A stretch of DNA of 64,000 nt from Pacificibacter marinus. GTDB lineage: Bacteria; Pseudomonadota; Alphaproteobacteria; Rhodobacterales; Rhodobacteraceae. Within the stretch, counting starts at the first letter, position 1; every line of letters begins with the position of its first letter. The notes below the pieces were generated by a model that did not search any database, was not told where the DNA came from, and saw nothing but the letters and a program-made list of their open reading frames with translations. Made by a program: the position numbers and the translations under genes. The stretch covers positions 1 to 64,000 of the forward strand of contig NZ_JAHKPU010000017.1 of the NCBI RefSeq assembly GCF_018860505.1, given 5' to 3'. Below, in pieces: positions 1 to 8,606 of this stretch.

Positions 1-17
1 CTAAAATCATCGAGTAA
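1..17 (+). CDS. tuf: tuf 3' end (partial), elongation factor Tu
   Basis: In the frame that stops at the TAA of bases 15-17 the window opens with Lys-Ile-Ile-Glu-stop, the usual C-terminus of alphaproteobacterial EF-Tu. The terminator directly behind it and rpsJ further on fit the common order fusA-tuf-rpsJ. Only four codons are visible, so the identity rests mainly on context. Confidence 0.6.
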
Positions 18-40
18 GCCTTATCGCTTATAAGACTTAG

Positions 41-69
41 AAAAGGCCGCTCGTAAGGGCGGCCTTTTT
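41..69 (+). terminator. Intrinsic terminator behind tuf
   Basis: A 9-bp perfect stem (AAAGGCCGC / GCGGCCTTT) with an 8-nt loop ends in a run of five T. It closes the upstream tuf unit and separates it from the S10 operon. Confidence 0.85.
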
Positions 70-361
70 GGTTTTGCATTTGTTTTGCGGGGGCCGCTCG
101 AACAGAATAATAGTGTAGAAACACGACAGATTTTGCTACATTTTAACCTGCCCTCAGGTCGCTGATCGCCAAGCCTGCCTGACTCATTTCACATTTTCAC
201 ATCAAAGGTATTGCCACATAGCAATCCAGCCTGTATTGGGCGTGAATTCGTAACTAACGAAGTCTACGGGTGAGATTCGTCTCGCCAATTTTGGGTTCGA
301 TGTGGGAGTGCAATAAGGTGCTTCGACCTCTCAACTTAAAAGCCTAAACGGAGGCATTGCA
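70..361 (+). promoter_or_regulatory. S10 operon promoter and leader region
   Basis: About 290 bases without a gene lie between the tuf terminator and rpsJ. It must hold the S10 operon promoter and a leader that may be long. I do not see a convincing -35/-10 pair. An AT-rich patch near 103-113 (GAATAATAGTG) is the best -10 candidate. The region ends with a good ribosome binding site, GGAGG at 350-354, before rpsJ. Confidence 0.5.
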
Positions 362-670
362 ATGCAAAGCCAAAACATCCGCATTCGGTTGAAGGCCTTT
401 GATTTCCGCGTTCTTGACGCATCTACACAGGAAATCGTGAACACGGCTAAGCGCACCGGCGCTCAAGTACGTGGCCCGATCCCACTGCCAAACAAAATCG
501 AAAAATTCACTGTTTTGCGTGGCCCACACGTTGACAAGAAATCCCGCGATCAGTTCGAGATCCGTACGCACAAGCGTCTTCTCGACATCGTAGACCCAAC
601 ACCACAGACTGTGGACGCGCTGATGAAGCTCGACCTCGCTGCCGGCGTTGACGTCGAAATCAAAGTATAA
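362..670 (+). CDS. rpsJ: 30S ribosomal protein S10
   Basis: S10 belongs to the head of the 30S subunit and, as NusE, also takes part in transcription antitermination. The 102 residues are the normal length. The family blocks [11 protein letters not shown] near the N-terminus and [18 protein letters not shown] near residues 38-55 are plain to see. The ATG has GGAGG 8 bases upstream. It is the first gene of the S10 operon, followed after 14 bases by rplC. Confidence 0.98.
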   Translation: MQSQNIRIRLKAFDFRVLDASTQEIVNTAKRTGAQVRGPIPLPNKIEKFTVLRGPHVDKKSRDQFEIRTHKRLLDIVDPTPQTVDALMKLDLAAGVDVEIKV

Positions 671-684
671 GGGGGCAATTGAAT

Positions 685-1410
685 ATGTTGCGCTCTGGTA
701 TTATCGCGAAAAAAGTGGGCATGACCCGCTTGTTCATGGAAGACGGCAAACAGGTTCCTGTAACCGTCCTTCAACTCGAAAACTTGCAAGTTCTTGCACA
801 ACGCACATCTGAGAAGCACGGCTACACAGCTGTTCAACTCGGTTGCGGCAATGCAAAAGCAAAACGCACATCCCAAGCTATGCGTGGCGTTTTCGCGGCT
901 GCGAATGTTGCGCCAAAACGCAAAATCGCAGAATTCCGCGTAGACGAAGCGAACCTCATCGCTGTTGGTGAAGAAATCTCAGCTGAGCATTACTTCGAAG
1001 GCCAATACGTTGACGTTGCTGGTACATCTATCGGTAAAGGTTTTGCTGGTGCGATGAAGCGTCACAACTTTGGCGGTTTGCGTGCGACACACGGTGTGTC
1101 TATCTCTCACCGTTCGCATGGTTCGACTGGTCAGTGTCAAGACCCAGGTAAAGTTTTCAAAGGTAAGAAAATGGCTGGTCACATGGGCGCTGCTCGTGTC
1201 ACGACACAAAACCTTCAGGTTGTCCGCACAGACGCTGACCGTGGCTTGATCATGGTCAAAGGCGCTGTTCCTGGCTCCAAAGGTGGTTGGGTCACTGTCA
1301 AAGACGCTGTGAAAAAGCCGTTCCCTGAGAATGCGCCACTTCCAGCTGCCTTGAAATCTGCGGCTGCAGCAGCTCCGGCTGAAGCACCTGTTGAAGGAGG
1401 TGAAGCATGA
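685..1410 (+). CDS. rplC: 50S ribosomal protein L3
   Basis: L3 is an early-assembly 23S rRNA binding protein near the peptidyl transferase centre. The protein starts [15 protein letters not shown] and contains the L3 core [15 protein letters not shown] and [13 protein letters not shown]. The C-terminus is an Ala/Pro/Glu-rich tail typical of alphaproteobacterial L3. I chose ATG 685 rather than TTG 679 because the GGGGG ribosome binding site at 671-675 is then about 9 bases away. The stop overlaps the rplD start by 4 bases. Confidence 0.97.
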   Translation: MLRSGIIAKKVGMTRLFMEDGKQVPVTVLQLENLQVLAQRTSEKHGYTAVQLGCGNAKAKRTSQAMRGVFAAANVAPKRKIAEFRVDEANLIAVGEEISAEHYFEGQYVDVAGTSIGKGFAGAMKRHNFGGLRATHGVSISHRSHGSTGQCQDPGKVFKGKKMAGHMGAARVTTQNLQVVRTDADRGLIMVKGAVPGSKGGWVTVKDAVKKPFPENAPLPAALKSAAAAAPAEAPVEGGEA

Positions 1411-2027
1411 AACTTGACGTAATCAAACTTGACGGCGAAAAAGCTGGTACACTGGATCTGGACGAAGCACTCTTCGGTCTTGAGCCACGTGCAGACATTC
1501 TTCACCGCGTGGTGCGCTGGCAGCGCAACAAAGCGCAAGCTGGTACACACAAGGTAAAGACACGCTCAGAAGTTAGCTACTCCACGAAGAAGATCTACCG
1601 CCAAAAAGGCACCGGTGGCGCACGCCACGGGTCTCGTAAGGCACCGATCTTCCGCAAAGGTGGTATCTACAAGGGTCCTACACCGCGGTCTCACGGTCAC
1701 GAGCTTACGAAGAAATTCCGTAAACTTGGCCTGAAACACGCGCTCTCTTCAAAAGCAGGCGCAGGCAATCTTGTAATCCTCGACGACGCCAAATTGGCTG
1801 GTGCGAAGACTGCAATGCTTGCAAAAGCTGTTAAAGAGCAGGGCTGGAAACGCGTCCTCATCATTGATGGTGCAGAAATCGACACAAACCTCAAAGCCGC
1901 AGCTGCGAACTTGACTGGTGTTGATATCTTGCCAACAATGGGCGCCAACGTATACGACATCCTGAAACGTGACACACTCGTGCTTACGAAATCAGCTGTC
2001 GAAGCTCTGGAGGCTCGCCTCAAATGA
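1407..2027 (+). CDS. rplD: 50S ribosomal protein L4
   Basis: L4 lines the peptide exit tunnel and in many bacteria represses its own operon. The 206 residues carry the conserved tunnel-loop segment [19 protein letters not shown] near residues 62-80. Both ends overlap the neighbours by 4 bases (ATGA), so translation with rplC and rplW is probably coupled. An E. coli-type L4-binding leader cannot be recognised upstream of rpsJ by eye. Confidence 0.98.
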   Translation: MKLDVIKLDGEKAGTLDLDEALFGLEPRADILHRVVRWQRNKAQAGTHKVKTRSEVSYSTKKIYRQKGTGGARHGSRKAPIFRKGGIYKGPTPRSHGHELTKKFRKLGLKHALSSKAGAGNLVILDDAKLAGAKTAMLAKAVKEQGWKRVLIIDGAEIDTNLKAAAANLTGVDILPTMGANVYDILKRDTLVLTKSAVEALEARLK

Positions 2028-2320
2028 CCACTAAAGCAGATATGTACGACGTAATTCGTAAGCCTATCATCACTGAGAAAGCCACTATGGCTTCCGAACA
2101 TGGTGCGGTTGTTTTCGAAGTTGCGATCGACTCTAACAAACCACAAATCAAAGAAGCCGTCGAAACGCTCTTTGGTGTGAAAGTTAAAGCCGTGAACACA
2201 TCGATCACAAAAGGCAAAGCAAAACGCTTCCGCGGAATGCTCGGCAAACGCAAAGACGTTAAAAAAGCCTACGTGACACTCGAAGAAGGCAACTCCATCG
2301 ACGTGTCCACTGGTCTCTAA
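2024..2320 (+). CDS. rplW: 50S ribosomal protein L23
   Basis: L23 sits at the tunnel exit and docks trigger factor and SRP. The 98 residues begin with the family signature [18 protein letters not shown] and end with the RNA-binding part [20 protein letters not shown]. The start overlaps the rplD stop by 4 bases. Unlike the usual arrangement, rplB does not follow directly: a terminator and an unrelated gene come first, and a decayed copy of this gene's 3' end lies 1.38 kb downstream. Confidence 0.98.
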   Translation: MTTKADMYDVIRKPIITEKATMASEHGAVVFEVAIDSNKPQIKEAVETLFGVKVKAVNTSITKGKAKRFRGMLGKRKDVKKAYVTLEEGNSIDVSTGL

Positions 2321-2350
2321 ATCCTTTCGGATTTGACTGGTTAGAAATTG

Positions 2351-2384
2351 AAAAGCCCCTCGCATTTTCGAGGGGCTTTTTGTA
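2351..2384 (+). terminator. Intrinsic terminator behind rplW
   Basis: A 12-bp perfect stem (AAAAGCCCCTCG / CGAGGGGCTTTT) with a short loop is followed by a T run. It would split the S10 operon after rplW, so rplB onward needs its own promoter or read-through. Confidence 0.9.
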
Positions 2385-2464
2385 TGTTCTATCGTAGTTG
2401 GTGTGTGTGGTGAGTGATGACATTCTTGTCGCACTGAAAGCACTGTGTTGTGGAGATTTAGCCT

Positions 2465-3577
2465 ATGCTCAGATCCCTGTTCCAGTTTGCGCAAGCGCAG
2501 TCGTCACGCTTCATCGCTGTATATATTTTGGTTTGGGCATTTGCCGCTGCGTTGATTGCGATCTTGCAGCCTGAGTATAATTGGGACGTCATCGGCTACG
2601 TGGCGTCTGGGCTGAGTTTTATAGGTCTGTCTGGCGTGTCACTGCATGAATTGACCTACGCAGATGTCGAATCGGCTGTTCGAGATTTTGCTGTTTTTGA
2701 TGCACTCACATCAGGTAAAGAGTATCGCGCCGGCGTAGCACTTGATCCGATAGCTCTAGAGCAGCAGCTCCCATTCTATCAAACACGCGTCCTCTATATT
2801 TGGCTGTCTTTGGCGGTTTTTGCCTGTGTGCCAACACTGTCGTTCGCGACGGTTTTGGTTTCCGGGTGTTCGGCGGCTATCAGTCTTTGGGTGTCGCATC
2901 GATTGTTCGCGATCAGGGGTTGGTGGACAGCTTTGCTTTTGCCAATTGGGCTCTACTTTGGCGGACTGGATGTCTTAGCAGACAAAAGCAGCCCCGACGC
3001 TCTTTCTGTTTGTTTGGTCATGACGGCTCTGCTCGTGGCGTCGAAAAAGCCTCGGCTGGGGGTGGTGTTGTTTGCTGTGTTGCCGTTGCTGCGGACCGAC
3101 TATGTGATTTTGGTATATTTGTCTCCGATCCTCTTCTGGGGGGCCGTGAGGTGGACGGCGATTGCCGCAAGTTTGAGTGTTGCGCTTGTCATTTACATGT
3201 CCCTGAACATGGGGTTCGGGAACTACGGGTATCTCCATATTTTCAATTTTACGCTGATCCAAGGTCCGCAGGTCTATCCTGTTGATATGACCATCTCAAA
3301 GGAACTATCTGACTATCTGGCAGCCTACACTCGCGGCGCGCGCCGCTTTTGGGAAACGGGAAACGTGCCAGCTTTGGTTCTGGCGTCTGGGTGTATGATT
3401 TATAACTTTGTGAAAGCACCGCAGTTTCTTGACAGGGCAATGCTTACACTGCTGTTGTTCGGGTTAGCGCATTTCGTGCTTTTCCCCGTAGGCTTTGAGC
3501 GCTTCTACGTTCTGACGTTGGTTTTTTGCTTTGGGTACGCTGTAAAGCAAGTTGACCGTTATGTCGTAGAGCGGTGA
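2465..3577 (+). CDS. Polytopic membrane protein of unknown function (GT-C-like topology)
   Basis: I do not recognise a specific family. The 370-residue protein has about nine to ten hydrophobic segments, from residue 17 to the C-terminus. The first extracytoplasmic loop begins with an acidic stretch (PEYNWDVIGYVASG), which resembles the layout of GT-C glycosyltransferases or other polyprenyl-phosphate-dependent membrane enzymes. That is inference from topology only. It is translated alone, between the rplW terminator and a degraded duplicate of the rplW end, and nothing in the ribosomal operon explains its presence. It has no close upstream partner and seems to be an insertion. Confidence 0.75.
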   Translation: MLRSLFQFAQAQSSRFIAVYILVWAFAAALIAILQPEYNWDVIGYVASGLSFIGLSGVSLHELTYADVESAVRDFAVFDALTSGKEYRAGVALDPIALEQQLPFYQTRVLYIWLSLAVFACVPTLSFATVLVSGCSAAISLWVSHRLFAIRGWWTALLLPIGLYFGGLDVLADKSSPDALSVCLVMTALLVASKKPRLGVVLFAVLPLLRTDYVILVYLSPILFWGAVRWTAIAASLSVALVIYMSLNMGFGNYGYLHIFNFTLIQGPQVYPVDMTISKELSDYLAAYTRGARRFWETGNVPALVLASGCMIYNFVKAPQFLDRAMLTLLLFGLAHFVLFPVGFERFYVLTLVFCFGYAVKQVDRYVVER

Positions 3578-3594
3578 CTTGAGTACTGCACTTG

Positions 3595-3697
3595 AAGGCA
3601 AAATGATTTCGCGAGATGCTGCGTAAGTGCAAAGACGTTAAAAGGTCTAAGTGCCCCCGAAGAAGGCAACTTCATCGACATGTCCGCTGGTCTCTAA
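3595..3697 (+). pseudogene. Decayed duplicate of the rplW 3' end
   Basis: This stretch aligns with bases about 2214-2320 of rplW. Exact blocks such as CAAAGACGTTAAAA, GAAGAAGGCAACT and GCTGGTCTCTAA line up in order, with several substitutions and small deletions. There is no intact reading frame. The match continues past the stop through TTAGAAATTGAA into the terminator. It is therefore a partial tandem copy of the rplW tail, now separated from the original by the membrane-protein gene. Confidence 0.85.
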
Positions 3698-3730
3698 GTG
3701 TGGTCCGAACCTGAGATTGTTAGAAATTGA

Positions 3731-3764
3731 ATCGCCCCTCGAGAAATCGACGGGCGATTTTTTT
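3731..3764 (+). terminator. Second copy of the rplW terminator
   Basis: The copy pairs ATCGCCC with GGGCGAT and is followed by seven T. Both arms differ from the original terminator at 2351-2384 but still pair, so the hairpin seems to have been kept by compensatory change. It would terminate the membrane-protein transcript. Confidence 0.85.
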
Positions 3765-4179
3765 GCTGCAGTACGGGCGTAGATCGAGAGGTAATTTGTT
3801 GTCAGATACTTAGTTTCAAGTTGCACCATGTTCGCTACAGTACCAAGCGCGACTTGATAATTGTGGGCGGCCTGATGAAGATAGGTGTTCATTCTAAGCC
3901 CTCATGTCGACGGTAACGAATATCGTGTCGCGGTTGCCGTGGGCATAACTGCCCTAGTTTGGCTGGCGCGTTTTTTTGCTAATCGTCATAAGGAGGGGAG
4001 CTTTGGGCCCCTCCCCACTAGACACCCAATCCCCCCTCTGATACTCCCCAGCAATCTTATGGCTACAGATTCGTTCTGTGGTCTTTTGATATATGAATTT
4101 GGGCACCTACGGGGGCCTACACACAGACCTTCAGGGCAACCTGAACATAGGGTCACAAAGCAAACGGAAGACAGAAACT
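3765..4179 (+). promoter_or_regulatory. rplB upstream region, probable internal promoter and leader
   Basis: About 415 bases without a credible gene precede rplB. As terminators lie on the left, this stretch must carry a promoter for rplB-rpsS-rplV-rpsC-rplP. A GC-rich partial hairpin lies at about 3993-4017 (GGGGAG / CTCCCC). A perfect stem TTCAGG-GCAA-CCTGAA at 4130-4145, 35 bases before the rplB start, could be a leader control element. No clear -35/-10 pair could be picked by eye. Confidence 0.45.
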
Positions 4180-5019
4180 ATGGCACTAAAGTCGTACAAA
4201 CCAACGACGCCTGGCCAGCGCGGGCTGGTTCTGATCGACCGTTCGGAGCTTTGGAAAGGACGTCCAGTCAAATCCCTTACTCAGGGTCTGACGAAAAAGG
4301 GCGGCCGGAACAACACCGGACGGATCACGATGCGCCGCATCGGCGGGGGCGCAAAGCGTCTTTACCGCATCGTCGATTTCAAGCGTAATAAATTTGATGT
4401 CCCAGCGACTGTAGAACGGATCGAATATGACCCGAACCGCACCGCGTTCATCGCACTGATCAAATACGAAGACGGCGAGCAAAACTACATCATCGCTCCT
4501 CAGCGTCTTGCAGTTGGTGACAAAGTCATCGCCTCTGCTAAAGCTGACGTGAAGCCTGGTAACGCTATGCCGTTCTCCGGTCTCCCAATCGGTACCATCG
4601 TCCACAACGTTGAGATGAAACAGGGCAAAGGCGGTCAAATCGCTCGTGCTGCTGGTACATATGCTCAATTCGTTGGTCGTGACGGTGGCTACGCTCAGAT
4701 TCGCCTTTCTTCGGGTGAGTTGCGCATGGTTCGTCAAGAATGCATGGCAACGGTTGGCGCAGTTTCCAACCCTGACAACTCGAACCAAAACCTTGGTAAA
4801 GCCGGTCGTAACCGCCACAAGGGCATCCGCCCATCCGTACGTGGTGTTGTTATGAACCCGATCGATCACCCTCACGGTGGTGGTGAAGGTCGTACCTCAG
4901 GTGGTCGTCACCCAGTGACACCTTGGGGTAAGCCGACTAAAGGCGCGAAAACGCGTAAAAACAAAGGGAGCGATAAACTTATCATCCGTTCCCGTCATGC
5001 TCGGAAGAAGGGTCGCTAG
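4180..5019 (+). CDS. rplB: 50S ribosomal protein L2
   Basis: L2 is needed for subunit joining and peptidyl transfer. From ATG 4180 the product has 279 residues, the usual size, beginning [15 protein letters not shown]. The conserved C-terminal RNA-binding block [20 protein letters not shown] is present, with the essential His in HPHGGGEG. An upstream in-frame start at 4093 was rejected because the extra N-terminus is foreign to the family. rpsS follows after 3 bases. Confidence 0.97.
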   Translation: MALKSYKPTTPGQRGLVLIDRSELWKGRPVKSLTQGLTKKGGRNNTGRITMRRIGGGAKRLYRIVDFKRNKFDVPATVERIEYDPNRTAFIALIKYEDGEQNYIIAPQRLAVGDKVIASAKADVKPGNAMPFSGLPIGTIVHNVEMKQGKGGQIARAAGTYAQFVGRDGGYAQIRLSSGELRMVRQECMATVGAVSNPDNSNQNLGKAGRNRHKGIRPSVRGVVMNPIDHPHGGGEGRTSGGRHPVTPWGKPTKGAKTRKNKGSDKLIIRSRHARKKGR

Positions 5020-5022
5020 AAT

Positions 5023-5301
5023 ATGGCACGTTCTGTCTGGAAAGGCCCATTTGTGGACGCGTACGTCCTCAAGAAAGCCGAGAAAGCTCGTGAGTCCGGT
5101 CGCAACGAGGTCATCAAGATCTGGTCACGCCGCTCAACAATTTTGCCTCAGTTCGTTGGTCTCACCTTTGGTGTGTACAACGGCCGTAAGCACATTCCTG
5201 TAAACGTCACAGAAGACATGATTGGTCAAAAGTTCGGTGAGTATTCACCAACTCGTACCTACTACGGTCACGCTGCAGACAAAAAAGCGAAACGGAAATA
5301 A
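5023..5301 (+). CDS. rpsS: 30S ribosomal protein S19
   Basis: S19 sits in the 30S head with S13, near the A-site tRNA. The 92 residues match the usual length and show [12 protein letters not shown] at the N-terminus and [20 protein letters not shown] in the middle. It follows rplB after 3 bases and precedes rplV by 3 bases, so the genes are surely co-translated. Confidence 0.98.
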   Translation: MARSVWKGPFVDAYVLKKAEKARESGRNEVIKIWSRRSTILPQFVGLTFGVYNGRKHIPVNVTEDMIGQKFGEYSPTRTYYGHAADKKAKRK

Positions 5302-5304
5302 GTC

Positions 5305-5685
5305 ATGGGTAAGGTATCAAATCCCCGCCGCGTGGCCGACAACGAAGCAATGGCGAAAACGCGCATGCTCCGTACGTCTCCGCAAAAGCTCAACCTCGTT
5401 GCTCAGATGATCCGCGGTAAGAAAGTCGACAAGGCCCTCACAGACCTGACGTTTTCTAACAAGCGTATTGCTGCAGATGTGAAGAAATGTCTTCAGTCCG
5501 CGATTGCCAACGCTGAAAACAACCACAATCTTGACGTCGATGAACTCATCGTTGCTGAAGCTTGGGTTGGCAAAAACTTGACGATGAAACGTGGTCGCCC
5601 ACGTGCGCGTGGTCGTTTTGGCAAAATCTTGAAGCCATTCGCTGAAATCACCATCAAGGTGCGCCAAGTTGAGGAGCAAAGCTAA
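5305..5685 (+). CDS. rplV: 50S ribosomal protein L22
   Basis: L22 contacts all domains of 23S rRNA, and its beta hairpin lines the exit tunnel. The 126 residues include [20 protein letters not shown] and the hairpin tip region [18 protein letters not shown] near the C-terminus. Its last base is shared with the rpsC start codon (TAATG). Confidence 0.98.
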   Translation: MGKVSNPRRVADNEAMAKTRMLRTSPQKLNLVAQMIRGKKVDKALTDLTFSNKRIAADVKKCLQSAIANAENNHNLDVDELIVAEAWVGKNLTMKRGRPRARGRFGKILKPFAEITIKVRQVEEQS

Positions 5686-6392
5686 TGGGTCATAAAGTCA
5701 ATCCAATCGGCATGCGTTTGCAAATCAACCGCACTTGGGACAGCCGCTGGTACGCAGAATCCAAAGATTTCGGTGATCTTCTTCTTGAAGACATCAAAAT
5801 CCGCGAATTCGTTAAAGAAGAGTGCAAGCAAGCTGGTATCTCTCGCGTGATCATCGAACGTCCACACAAAAAATGCCGTGTGACAGTTCACACTGCACGC
5901 CCAGGTGTGATCATCGGTAAAAAAGGCGCAGACATCGAAACGCTTCGCAAGAAGATCGCTGCGATGACTGCTTCTGAATTGCACCTCAACATCGTTGAAG
6001 TTCGCAAGCCAGATCTTGACGCCGCTCTCGTTGCTGAGTCTATCGCTCAACAGCTGGAACGTCGTGTGTCTTTCCGCCGCGCTATGAAGCGTTCGGTTCA
6101 GAACACAATGCGTCAGGGTGCTCTTGGTATCCGTGTAAACGTTGCTGGCCGTCTTGGCGGCGCGGAAATCGCGCGTACAGAATGGTACCGCGAAGGTCGC
6201 GTTCCGTTGCACACTTTGCGTGCGGACATCGATTATGCATCTTTCGAAGCCATGACTGCTTACGGCATCATCGGCATCAAAGTTTGGATCTTCAAAGGCG
6301 AGATCATGGAACACGATCCACAGGCTCGTGACCGTCGTCTCGAAGAAGCCCAACAAGGTCCGGCGCCCCGTGGCGACCGCGGCCGTCGCTAA
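5685..6392 (+). CDS. rpsC: 30S ribosomal protein S3
   Basis: S3 forms part of the mRNA entry channel. The 235 residues start [16 protein letters not shown] and hold the KH domain with [19 protein letters not shown] near residues 67-85. The C-terminal domain [20 protein letters not shown] follows. Its start overlaps the rplV stop by 1 base, and rplP follows after 13 bases. Confidence 0.98.
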   Translation: MGHKVNPIGMRLQINRTWDSRWYAESKDFGDLLLEDIKIREFVKEECKQAGISRVIIERPHKKCRVTVHTARPGVIIGKKGADIETLRKKIAAMTASELHLNIVEVRKPDLDAALVAESIAQQLERRVSFRRAMKRSVQNTMRQGALGIRVNVAGRLGGAEIARTEWYREGRVPLHTLRADIDYASFEAMTAYGIIGIKVWIFKGEIMEHDPQARDRRLEEAQQGPAPRGDRGRR

Positions 6393-6405
6393 GGAGATCT
6401 GATAA

Positions 6406-6819
6406 ATGCTTCAGCCAAAGCGTACGAAATTTCGCAAGATGCACAAAGGCAGCATCAAAGGTCTCGCCAAAGGCGGGTCTGATCTGAACTTCGGCACTTA
6501 CGGTCTTAAGGCACTTGAGCCTGAGCGCGTAACTGCTCGTCAGATCGAAGCTGCTCGTCGTGCAATGACACGCCACATGAAACGCCAAGGCCGCGTTTGG
6601 ATCCGCATCTTCCCAGATGTACCTGTCACATCCAAACCGACCGAAGTACGTATGGGTAAAGGTAAAGGCTCTGTTGATTACTGGGCATGCAAGGTCAAAC
6701 CTGGCCGCGTTATGTTCGAAATCGACGGCGTTGGTGAAGACGTTGCACGTGAGGCCCTGCGCCTTGCTGCAATGAAATTGCCTGTCAAAACCCGCACCGT
6801 GGTGCGCGAAGACTGGTAA
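6406..6819 (+). CDS. rplP: 50S ribosomal protein L16
   Basis: L16 helps organise the A-site region of the large subunit. The 137 residues start [15 protein letters not shown] and include the family block [20 protein letters not shown] near residues 66-85. In most bacteria rpmC follows at once. Here a terminator and a 3.6 kb block of unrelated genes lie between. Confidence 0.98.
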   Translation: MLQPKRTKFRKMHKGSIKGLAKGGSDLNFGTYGLKALEPERVTARQIEAARRAMTRHMKRQGRVWIRIFPDVPVTSKPTEVRMGKGKGSVDYWACKVKPGRVMFEIDGVGEDVAREALRLAAMKLPVKTRTVVREDW

Positions 6820-6873
6820 ATGTCGATTGTGCCTTCGGGCACTCTTGGCCACCAAGTCTAACAGTATAAAAGG

Positions 6874-6897
6874 CCCCGCTGCGAAGCGGGGTTTTTT
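6874..6897 (+). terminator. Intrinsic terminator behind rplP
   Basis: CCCCGCT pairs with AGCGGGG across a 4-base loop and is followed by six T. It ends the rplB-rplP unit before the accessory block. Confidence 0.93.
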
Positions 6898-7188
6898 GCT
6901 TTTGGGATGCCTGTCCTAAATTTGGAAAAGCCTCATACCAAAACAGAACCGTGTATTTTGCTGTGATTAGTGTTTGAATGTAGGAGTAAACCCCGCGATG
7001 TTTTACGTGTTTCAAACTTTATGCGTTTTCCAGTTTACATGTTTTAAAGGTGGGTCTGATGCTTATCCGCCCACCAAGCAAGCAGTTCATTGACTGCATG
7101 CGCTTTCGCCAAGGGATTTCCCCGCCAAGCCTTGATCCCGCGCGCAACACAGGCCATATCCGCTCTGACACGTAACAGGAGCACACAG

Positions 7189-7953
7189 ATGCGCGCGCAG
7201 ATTGCAGATATTCTCGATCGGTCTTTGACCCAAAATATCATCATGGGCGTGATCTTGTTCAATGCTGTGATTTTGGGGCTGGAAACCTCTGATGCCGCCA
7301 TGGCGCGGGCAGGGGGGCTGATTCATGCACTGGACATCGCTTGCCTGACAATTTTCGTGATCGAAATCGCTGCCAAAATCTATGCCCGCCGTTTGGCGTT
7401 TTTCAAATCGGGCTGGGGTCTGTTCGATTTGGCCATCGTTGGCATCTCGCTTTTGCCTTTTGCCCAAGGTCTGGCCGTGCTGCGTGCCCTGCGCATCTTT
7501 CGACTGCTGCGGGTCATATCGGTCGTGCCGTCTTTGCGCCGTGTGGTCGAGGCTTTCATCATGGCGCTGCCCGGTATGGCGTCAGTGTTTTTCCTGACAG
7601 GGATTATTTTCTATATCGGGTCCGTGATGGCGACCAAACTGTATGGCGATAGCTTTCCCGAATGGTTTGGCACCTTGGGGCGTTCGCTTTATTCCCTGTT
7701 CCAAATCATGACGCTGGAAAGCTGGTCCATGGGCATCGTGCGCCCTGTAATGGAAGTGCATTCAAATTCGTGGCTGTTCTTTATCCCGTTCATCTTGGTC
7801 ACAGCTTTTGCGGTGATGAACCTCGTTGTCGGTCTGATCGTCAACTCCATGCAAGACGCCCACGCCGCAGAAGAACACGCCGCCACCGACAGCTACCGCG
7901 AAGATATAACTGCGCGTCTGGATCGGATTGAGAAGGCTTTGGGGGAGCGGTAG
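7189..7953 (+). CDS. Voltage-gated sodium channel, NaChBac family
   Basis: This is a six-segment ion channel subunit that would work as a homotetramer in the inner membrane. S4 carries arginines every third residue (R99, R102, R105, R108 in LRALRIFRLLRVI). The pore shows the sodium-selective filter TLESWS at residues 175-180, as in channels known from other Roseobacter-group bacteria. The C-terminal tail, from about residue 225, is a short amphipathic coiled coil. I chose ATG 7189 (254 residues) because AGGAG lies just upstream; an upstream start at 7090 lacks one. In known bacteria this family supports motility, chemotaxis or pH homeostasis. Confidence 0.93.
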   Translation: MRAQIADILDRSLTQNIIMGVILFNAVILGLETSDAAMARAGGLIHALDIACLTIFVIEIAAKIYARRLAFFKSGWGLFDLAIVGISLLPFAQGLAVLRALRIFRLLRVISVVPSLRRVVEAFIMALPGMASVFFLTGIIFYIGSVMATKLYGDSFPEWFGTLGRSLYSLFQIMTLESWSMGIVRPVMEVHSNSWLFFIPFILVTAFAVMNLVVGLIVNSMQDAHAAEEHAATDSYREDITARLDRIEKALGER

Positions 7954-8032
7954 CCATAAGATGGCGTACTATCTGAGGTCTGAAGCGACGATAGGTTAAC
8001 CTTTTCCGTCAAGAAATCGGCAGAGGTTGGGC

Positions 8033-8518
8033 TTATGACCAGCTTTGAGTATACCAGTTATAGGCTATTAATTCTGGAAAAAAGTCGGGCGTGGGCATTG
8101 GTGTTATTCCGTCATTTCTGTCCCAAAACCGCGAATAGATTACGACACAATCTTCTGGTAACGCACTTTTCCTTGAAACATTGAGCTTGGGTTGCAGCTT
8201 ATATATGAGCGCGCCTTCTGCGATGTGTAGGTCTGTGGGTGTTTTGCGTGTTCGCCTTCCAGATAAGCCTGCAGTTGCAATTTCTCCGAGATAATAGGTG
8301 TTATTGATTGGATCTTTCATCTTTGGATGTCCACCAAACCGAGAGCTGGGTGAAGTTGAGAGGCCAATATAGTTGATGGTGCTTGTGCTTGGCGCATCTC
8401 CGTTCGATATGCCCATATAAAGGGTACGTGACCCTTTACCCCAAGCCGAGGCTTCTTTCTTAAAATCTTGAAGCGAAGTGTAAGGTCCGTACCATTCTAC
8501 TATGATCGCGATTGGCAT
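8033..8518 (-). CDS. Small GIY-YIG-like domain protein, function unknown
   Basis: The 161-residue protein has the outline of a GIY-YIG nuclease fold. It shows RTLYMGIS and NYIGLSTSPSSRFGGH near residues 31-65, and AEGALIYKLQPKLN near residues 100-113, where the family keeps a metal-binding Glu and a final P-x-LN. The second tyrosine/arginine arrangement is not canonical, so catalytic activity is uncertain. AGGAAA stands before the ATG. Base composition is lower in GC than its neighbours, which suggests later arrival. It has no operon partner. Confidence 0.6.
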   Translation of the reverse strand: MPIAIIVEWYGPYTSLQDFKKEASAWGKGSRTLYMGISNGDAPSTSTINYIGLSTSPSSRFGGHPKMKDPINNTYYLGEIATAGLSGRRTRKTPTDLHIAEGALIYKLQPKLNVSRKSALPEDCVVIYSRFWDRNDGITPMPTPDFFPELIAYNWYTQSWS

Positions 8519-8606
8519 TTTGTTTCCTAATTAGAGTTTTCAAATAGGATATATTCGGGCAAATATCGGCGAAACGTAATGCGCTCGATACTCGTCCTCA
8601 AATTAC

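Noticed and set aside
1697-2494. 265-residue minus-strand frame across rplD-rplW
   Set aside because: It is antisense to ribosomal genes with strong family matches; a shadow of their codon use. Many similar antisense frames elsewhere in the window were dropped for the same reason.
4093-4179. Longer N-terminus of L2
   Set aside because: The L2 N-terminus is strongly conserved and begins at ATG 4180; the upstream codons lie in the leader hairpin.
7090-7188. Longer N-terminus of the sodium channel
   Set aside because: The start at 7090 has no ribosome binding site, and the extra residues do not fit the family. ATG 7189 has AGGAG upstream.
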